From CAVQGZ01 sp964356295 (GTDB lineage Bacteria > Actinomycetota > Actinomycetes > Jiangellales > Jiangellaceae), in NCBI GenBank assembly GCA_964356295.1, contig CAYHHE010000015.1, forward strand, positions 1-44,733: DNA of 44,733 nucleotides. The letters run 5' to 3'. The notes under the pieces are model-generated. The model worked only from the letters and a program-made list of their open reading frames with translations. It was not told where the DNA came from and searched no databases. Each line of letters starts with the position of its first letter. The stretch's first letter is position 1. Shown here piece after piece: positions 39,159 through 44,733 of this stretch. The position numbers and the translations under genes are program-made.

Positions 39159-40151
39159 GTGACAGTCCGACACTTCCTGCGCGACGACGACCTCAGCCCG
39201 ACCGAGCAGGCACGGGTCCTCGACCTCGCCGCACACATGAAGCAGGAGCCGTTCGCCCACCGTCCGTTGGATGGTCCGCGAAGCGTCGCCCTGCTGTTCG
39301 ACAAGCCGTCGACGCGCACCCGGGTCTCCTTCGCCGTCGGTGTCGCCGAGCTGGGCGGCCAGGCACTGGTGCTCGACGCCGCCACCAGCCAGCTCGGACG
39401 CGGGGAGACCATCGAGGACACCGCCCGTGTCCTGGACCGGCAGTGCACCGCCATCGTGTGGCGCACCTTCGCGCAGTCCAGGCTCGAGGCGATGGCCGCG
39501 GCCAGCAGCATCCCGGTGGTCAACGCGCTGACCGACGCCTTCCACCCGTGCCAGCTGCTGGCCGACCTGCAGACCGTGCGAGAGCGGCGGGGCACCCTGG
39601 CCGGCCTGACCCTCGCCTTCGTCGGCGACGGCGCGAACAACTTGGCCCATTCGAGCCTGCTGGCCGGGGCCACCGCCGGCATGCACGTCCGCATCGGCTC
39701 CCCAGCCGCCTTCGCCCCCGACCCGGCGGTGCTCGCCCGCGCCGGGGAGATCGCCGCTGCGACCGGGGGCTCCGTGCGGCACACCACCGACCCTGCCGAG
39801 GCCTTCGACGGTGCTGACGTCGTGTCCACCGACACCTGGGTCTCGATGGGCCAGGAGGACGAGGCGGCTGCCCGCGAGGCGCCCTTCCGCCCCTTCGCCG
39901 TCACCGCGGGCGCGGTGGCTGCGGCCTCGCCCGACGTCGTGGTGCTGCACTGCCTCCCGGCCTACCGGGGCAAGGAGATCGACGCCCTCTTCCTCGACGA
40001 CCCGAGCAGCGCGATCTGGGACCAGGCCGAGAACAGGCGCCACGCCCAGAAGGCGCTGCTCACCTGGCTCCTCGCCGGCCCCGACAGCCCTCGTCCTGAC
40101 ACCACCGGCGGTGAGGACCCCGGCCCCCCCGACGCCGAGGCGGCGCCGTGA
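39159..40151 (+). CDS. argF: Ornithine carbamoyltransferase
   Basis: A 330-residue enzyme that makes citrulline from ornithine and carbamoyl phosphate. It has the carbamoyl-phosphate motif KPSTRTRVSF, the HPCQLLADL segment, the ornithine-side VSMGQEDE and the HCLPAYRGKEI loop. The GTG at 39159 gives the natural start VTVRHFLRDDDLS. The last 25 residues are an extra Pro/Asp-rich tail (DTTGGEDPGPPDAE), outside the fold. It follows argD by 13 bases and overlaps argR by four. Confidence 0.95.
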   Translation: MTVRHFLRDDDLSPTEQARVLDLAAHMKQEPFAHRPLDGPRSVALLFDKPSTRTRVSFAVGVAELGGQALVLDAATSQLGRGETIEDTARVLDRQCTAIVWRTFAQSRLEAMAAASSIPVVNALTDAFHPCQLLADLQTVRERRGTLAGLTLAFVGDGANNLAHSSLLAGATAGMHVRIGSPAAFAPDPAVLARAGEIAAATGGSVRHTTDPAEAFDGADVVSTDTWVSMGQEDEAAAREAPFRPFAVTAGAVAAASPDVVVLHCLPAYRGKEIDALFLDDPSSAIWDQAENRRHAQKALLTWLLAGPDSPRPDTTGGEDPGPPDAEAAP

Positions 40152-40684
40152 CCACGGGCTCCCGGACGATCGTGGCGCGCACCAGAACCGCCCGCCACCA
40201 GCTCATCGGCGACATCCTGACCCACGAGGCCGTGCCCTCCCAGGCCGTGCTGGGCGACCTGCTCGCCGCACAGGGCGTCAACGTCTCGCAGGGCACCCTG
40301 TCGCGGGACCTCGACGACCTGGGTGCCGTGCGCATCCGCACCCGCACCGGCGGCCTCGTCTACGCCCTTCCCGCCGAGGGTGGAGACCGGACCCCGAGGA
40401 TCGTCGAGGACCCCACGTCCCTACCCGACCGTCTCGCCCGGATCGCGTCCGAAACCCTGGTCAGCGCTGCCGCATCGGCCAACCTGGTGGTGCTGCGGAC
40501 CCCCCCCGGGGCCGCCCAGTACCTCGCGTCCGCCATCGACCACGCCGCCATGACGCACGTCCTCGGCAGCATCGCTGGTGACGACACCGTGCTCGTGGTG
40601 GCCGCCGACAGCACCGGCGGAACGGACCTGGCGCAAGCGTTCCTCGACATGGCCCACAGCCAACGCCCCACCCCCGACACATAG
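40148..40684 (+). CDS. argR: Arginine repressor
   Basis: A 178-residue ArgR. The N-terminal winged-helix domain (RHQLIGDILTHEAVPSQAVL, VNVSQGTLSRDLDDLGAVRI) binds ARG boxes. The C-terminal domain, with NLVVLRTPPGAAQYLASAID and GSIAGDDTVLVVAA, binds arginine and forms hexamers; the acidic GDDT segment contacts arginine. It probably represses its own operon at the site before argC. The stop codon TAG lies inside the first unit of a 16-bp tandem repeat. The N-terminus has about ten extra basic residues. Confidence 0.95.
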   Translation: MTTGSRTIVARTRTARHQLIGDILTHEAVPSQAVLGDLLAAQGVNVSQGTLSRDLDDLGAVRIRTRTGGLVYALPAEGGDRTPRIVEDPTSLPDRLARIASETLVSAAASANLVVLRTPPGAAQYLASAIDHAAMTHVLGSIAGDDTVLVVAADSTGGTDLAQAFLDMAHSQRPTPDT

Positions 40685-40713
40685 CACCCCCGACACGTAG
40701 CACCCCCGACACA
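40669..40713 (+). repeat. 16-bp tandem repeat at the argR-argG junction
   Basis: The unit CACCCCCGACACATAG occurs at 40669-40684 and, with A to G at one place, at 40685-40700; a third partial unit follows at 40701-40713. The first unit encodes the last residues of ArgR and its TAG stop, and the second repeats the same stop in the same frame one unit later. It extends the gap to argG to 43 bases. Confidence 0.9.
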
Positions 40714-40727
40714 GAAGGAGACGTCCC

Positions 40728-41920
<1,193 letters not shown>

Positions 41921-41924
<4 letters not shown>

Positions 41925-43360
41925 GCGAACCGACGCCCGGGTCCGCGGGCGGGCTGTGGGGGGCACGCTTCGCCGGCGGCCCGGCCCCCGCGATGGCGGC
42001 GCTGTCTCGCTCGACCCAGTTCGACTGGCGGCTCGCCCCTTACGACATCCAGGGCAGCCGGGCGCACGCCAGGGCGCTGCAACGGGCCGGGCTGCTGACC
42101 GAGCAGGACGCCCGCAGTCTGCTCGCCGGCCTCGACGTGCTGGCCTCCGATGTCGCGTCCGGCACCTTCGGTGCGGACGCCGACGACGAAGACGTGCACT
42201 CAGCGCTCGAGCGGGGCCTGATCGCGCGGGTCGGCCCCGAGGTGGGCGGGCGGCTGCGCGCCGGACGGTCCCGCAACGACCAGGTGGTCACCTTGTTGCG
42301 GATGTACCTGCGTGACCACGCACGCGTCATCGCCGCGGCGACCCTCGACGTGGTGGACGCGCTGGTCTGTCAGGCACGCGCCCATCCCGCCGCTGTCATG
42401 CCCGGACGGACCCATCTGCAGCACGCGCAGCCGGTGCTGCTGGCCCACCACCTGGCCGCGCATTGCTGGGCGCTGCTGCGCGACGTGGCCCGGCTGCGCG
42501 ACTGGGACGTCCGCGCCGACGTGTCGGGGTACGGCTCGGGGGCACTGGCCGGCTCGACGCTCGGCCTGGACCCCGCCGCGGTGGCTCGCGACCTGGGCTT
42601 CTCGACCTGCGCGGCGAACTCGATCGACGCCACCGCGTCCCGCGACGTCGCTGCGGAGCTGGCCTTCGACCTGGCCATGATCGCCGTCGACGTGTCTCGG
42701 TTGGCCGAGGAGGTGGTGCTGTGGGCGACCGTCGAGTTCGGCTTCGTCACCCTCGACGACGCCTGGTCGACCGGCTCGTCGATCATGCCGCAGAAGAAGA
42801 ACCCGGACGTCGCCGAGCTCGCCCGTGGCAAGGCGGGGCGGCTGATCGGCAACCTCGCCGGGCTGCTGGCCACACTCAAGGCGATGCCACTGGCCTACAA
42901 CCGCGATCTGCAGGAGGACAAGGAGCCGCTGTTCGACTCCCTGGACCAGCTCGAGGTGGTGCTGCCCGCGGTGGCCGGTATGGTCGCCACCCTCGCCTTC
43001 GACACGCAACGGATGGCCTCGCTGGCCCCGGCGGGGTTCTCGCTGGCCACCGACGTCGCCGAGTGGCTGGTGCGGCGTGGGGTGCCGTTCCGCGAGGCCC
43101 ACGAGATCACCGGCGCGCTCGTGCGCACCTGCGAGGCCACCGGGGGGGACCTGGCCGACCTCACCGACGCCCAGCTGGCCGGGGTGTCGCCGCACCTCGT
43201 CCCTGAGGTTCGGGGGGTCCTGCGCGTCGAGGGGTCGATCGCGGCCCGCGACGCGCGAGGCGGCACTGCACCGGTGCGAGTGGCCGAGCAACTCGGCGAG
43301 CTCGCTGCCGAGCGCGACGCCCTGCGCGCCTGGGCTCAGCCCGCCCAGCCGCGATCTTGA
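41921..43360 (+). CDS. argH: Argininosuccinate lyase
   Basis: A 479-residue fumarase-superfamily enzyme that splits argininosuccinate into arginine and fumarate, the last step of the route. It has GGRLRAGRSRNDQVVT, GRTHLQHAQPVLLAHH and the signature loop GSSIMPQKKNPDVAELARGK. The GTG overlaps argG. Its stop codon lies within CGATCTTGAC, a repeated string of the intergenic region that follows. Last gene of the operon. Confidence 0.96.
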
Positions 43361-43490
43361 CCTAACCGCCGCGGCCAGCCACCTTCGCAGCACGATCTTG
43401 ACGCAACGTCCGACCCCGAGGGCCCGACACCGCAGAAACGTCAAGATCGCCCTGGCGCACCGCGCAGAAACGACCGAAAGGTCAAGATCG
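43352..43490. repeat. Inverted GATCTTGAC repeats between argH and the aminotransferase gene
   Basis: CGATCTTGAC occurs at 43352-43361 and 43393-43402, and its inverse GTCAAGATCG at 43440-43449 and 43481-43490. CGCAGAAACG also appears twice (43431 and 43463). The pairs can form long hairpins between two converging genes, so they may terminate both. The outer copy includes the argH stop codon. No gene is visible in this stretch. Confidence 0.8.
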
Positions 43491-44669
43491 TCATGGGGCA
43501 GGCCGCGGCGGGGGCTCCTGGGTCACGATCGTGGGGAGGAGTGCGGCGAGCCCGGAGTACTCCTCGGCGGTGTTGTAAGCGTGTGCGCTGAGCCGGATCA
43601 CGCGTGCGGGGCGACCGAAGGCGCCCACGACGAACCCGTGCTCGCGCAGCACCGCACCGATCGGGTCCAACATGGCTCCGCCGTCGCCGGGCAGCGGGAC
43701 CGACGCCATCGAGCCGAGCATGGCGTCCGGTGCCGGTGGCTCGACGCCGAGCGCGTCGCAGACCAGGTCACGCCCGATGAGGGCCAAGGCATGGTTGGAC
43801 GCCATCACTCCCGCCAGCCCGTCCGGGTGCAGCCCCGACACGGTGGCGATCGCGTCCGGGACGCACAGCCACGGGCTGGGGTCGTCGGTGCCGGTCCAGT
43901 CGAAGGTGGCGTGCAGCCGCGAGCGGTCGGGAGCGAACGCCTCCTCCCACCCGTGGCTGACCACGAGGGGACGCAGCGCCTCCCGCCACGCCTGGCCGAC
44001 CACGAGGACGGCACTTCCGCGTGGTGCGCACAGCCACTTGTGCCCGTTGCCGACGACGAACGAGGCCCCCCACGCGTCCACGTCCATCGGCACCATGCCT
44101 GGTCCGTGCGCGGCGTCCACCAGCACCGGGACGTCCGGCTCGAGCGCGGCGATCACGGGTTCGACCGGCAGGCGCAGCCCGGTGGGGGACGTCACGAGGT
44201 CCAGGACGGCGAGCCCAGTATGCGGACCCACCGCGTCGAGTATCGCCGCCTGAGCCTCGTCCGCGCTGCGCAGCGGGAACGGCACCCGCGCCACCCGCAC
44301 GGTCAGGCCCCGCCGCGCCGCGGTCACCTCCACGGCGACCCGGCAGGCGTTGTAGGTGTGGTCGGTGATGAGGATCTCCTGGCCGGGGGCGAGCCGGTCG
44401 CCCACCGCTGCGAGCACGGTGCTGATGCCGGTGGTCGTGTTCCGCAGCAGGACCACACTGTCGGCCTGCGCGCCGAGCAGGTCTGCCCATGCTGCCCGCG
44501 CTGCGTCGATGCCGGCCAGGAGCTCATGCTCGACGAAGCCCACCGGGTCGCGTTCGAACCGGTCCTGCCACGCCCGCTGGGCGGTGAGAACCGGCACCGG
44601 GACGGCACCGAACGATCCGTGGTTGAGATGGTGCAGCGCAGGGTCCAGCCGCCACATGCCGCCGTCCAT
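43491..44669 (-). CDS. PLP-dependent class V aminotransferase (isopenicillin-N-epimerase-like)
   Basis: A 392-residue PLP enzyme. The start LDPALHHLNHGSFGAVP is typical of the isopenicillin N epimerase-like group. Asp185 in PVLVDAAHGPG holds the PLP ring nitrogen, and Lys211 in VGNGHKWLCAPRGSA should bind PLP. NTTTGISTVL is the phosphate-binding side. The reaction, epimerase, desulfurase or aminotransferase, cannot be told. No beta-lactam gene is near, so an antibiotic role is not supported. The ATG at 44669 is preceded by a TAGCCT box six bases upstream on the minus strand. Confidence 0.85.
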   Translation of the reverse strand: MDGGMWRLDPALHHLNHGSFGAVPVPVLTAQRAWQDRFERDPVGFVEHELLAGIDAARAAWADLLGAQADSVVLLRNTTTGISTVLAAVGDRLAPGQEILITDHTYNACRVAVEVTAARRGLTVRVARVPFPLRSADEAQAAILDAVGPHTGLAVLDLVTSPTGLRLPVEPVIAALEPDVPVLVDAAHGPGMVPMDVDAWGASFVVGNGHKWLCAPRGSAVLVVGQAWREALRPLVVSHGWEEAFAPDRSRLHATFDWTGTDDPSPWLCVPDAIATVSGLHPDGLAGVMASNHALALIGRDLVCDALGVEPPAPDAMLGSMASVPLPGDGGAMLDPIGAVLREHGFVVGAFGRPARVIRLSAHAYNTAEEYSGLAALLPTIVTQEPPPRPAP

Positions 44670-44675
44670 GACGGC

Positions 44676-44681
44676 AGGCTA
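44676..44681 (-). promoter_or_regulatory. -10 box of the class V aminotransferase gene
   Basis: On the minus strand the box reads TAGCCT, six bases before the ATG at 44669 and without a ribosome-binding site between them, the leaderless layout repeated across this window. Confidence 0.5.
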
Positions 44682-44733
44682 GGCGTGAATGCACGGCACC
44701 AGCGTCACGCCGGACGTCCCGCCCCTCCGTTGC

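Noticed and set aside
43491..44669. Beta-lactam biosynthesis, suggested by similarity to isopenicillin N epimerase
   Set aside because: The family is broad and no beta-lactam gene is nearby, so only PLP enzyme membership is supported.

Overview
The window is a high-GC, gene-dense chromosomal segment of an actinobacterium. The evidence is codon usage dominated by G/C third positions, many GTG starts, four-base ATGA/GTGA stop-start overlaps, and the gene order infC-rpmI-rplT-rRNA methyltransferase-pheST followed by argCJBDFRGH. Many first-in-operon genes have a TANNNT -10 box 6-8 bases before the start codon, the leaderless layout common in Actinomycetota. A Micrococcales-type organism is my best guess, but the sequence alone does not fix the family. 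I saw no rRNA, tRNA, CRISPR array, insertion sequence or prophage.

Layout. 1-1388: an MntA/HepT toxin-antitoxin pair whose HepT reading frame is broken over its active site, then a 125-bp intergenic repeat in two copies. 1389-8553: a patatin-like phospholipase with two cyclic-nucleotide-binding domains (NTE type), a small zinc-ribbon protein, the Ku end-joining protein, a NUDIX protein fused to a NYN/PIN-like domain, an alpha/beta hydrolase interrupted by one in-frame TAG, a PHP-domain phosphoesterase and a SURF1 protein. 8662-10764: an aldehyde dehydrogenase and a ribbon-helix-helix/MazF toxin-antitoxin pair. 10830-18914: a six-gene acyl-CoA carboxylation operon (carboxyltransferase, biotin carboxylase/biotin carrier, AtuA-like protein, TetR regulator, acyl-CoA dehydrogenase, enoyl-CoA hydratase). 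It looks able to dehydrogenate, carboxylate and hydrate a branched acyl-CoA, as in acyclic terpene or leucine-type degradation, and is probably controlled by its own TetR protein. It ends in a strong hairpin and 42-bp tandem repeats.

19146-27571: a two-part cation/proton antiporter, a lipase-like hydrolase with an SRPBCC protein, hisE-hisG, a uridine-kinase-like protein, a CaiB-type CoA transferase coupled to a fused carboxyltransferase, and a DUF1844 protein. 27572-34348: a hairpin-rich leader, then infC (apparently starting at ATC), rpmI, rplT, a SpoU-type methyltransferase, pheS, pheT and a membrane protein. 34313-34699 is a 145-bp tandem repeat, each copy with a 46-bp palindrome. 34741-43360 is the complete arginine operon argC-J-B-D-F-R-G-H, with an ARG-box-like operator before argC. 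The window closes with a repeat-rich gap and a PLP-dependent class V aminotransferase on the minus strand.

Most interesting points: a near-identical second copy of the putative TetR operator inside the carboxyltransferase gene, written with rare codons; the NUDIX-NYN fusion; the compensated double frameshift that removes HepT's catalytic motif; the single amber codon in the hydrolase; and the repeated palindrome before the arginine operon.
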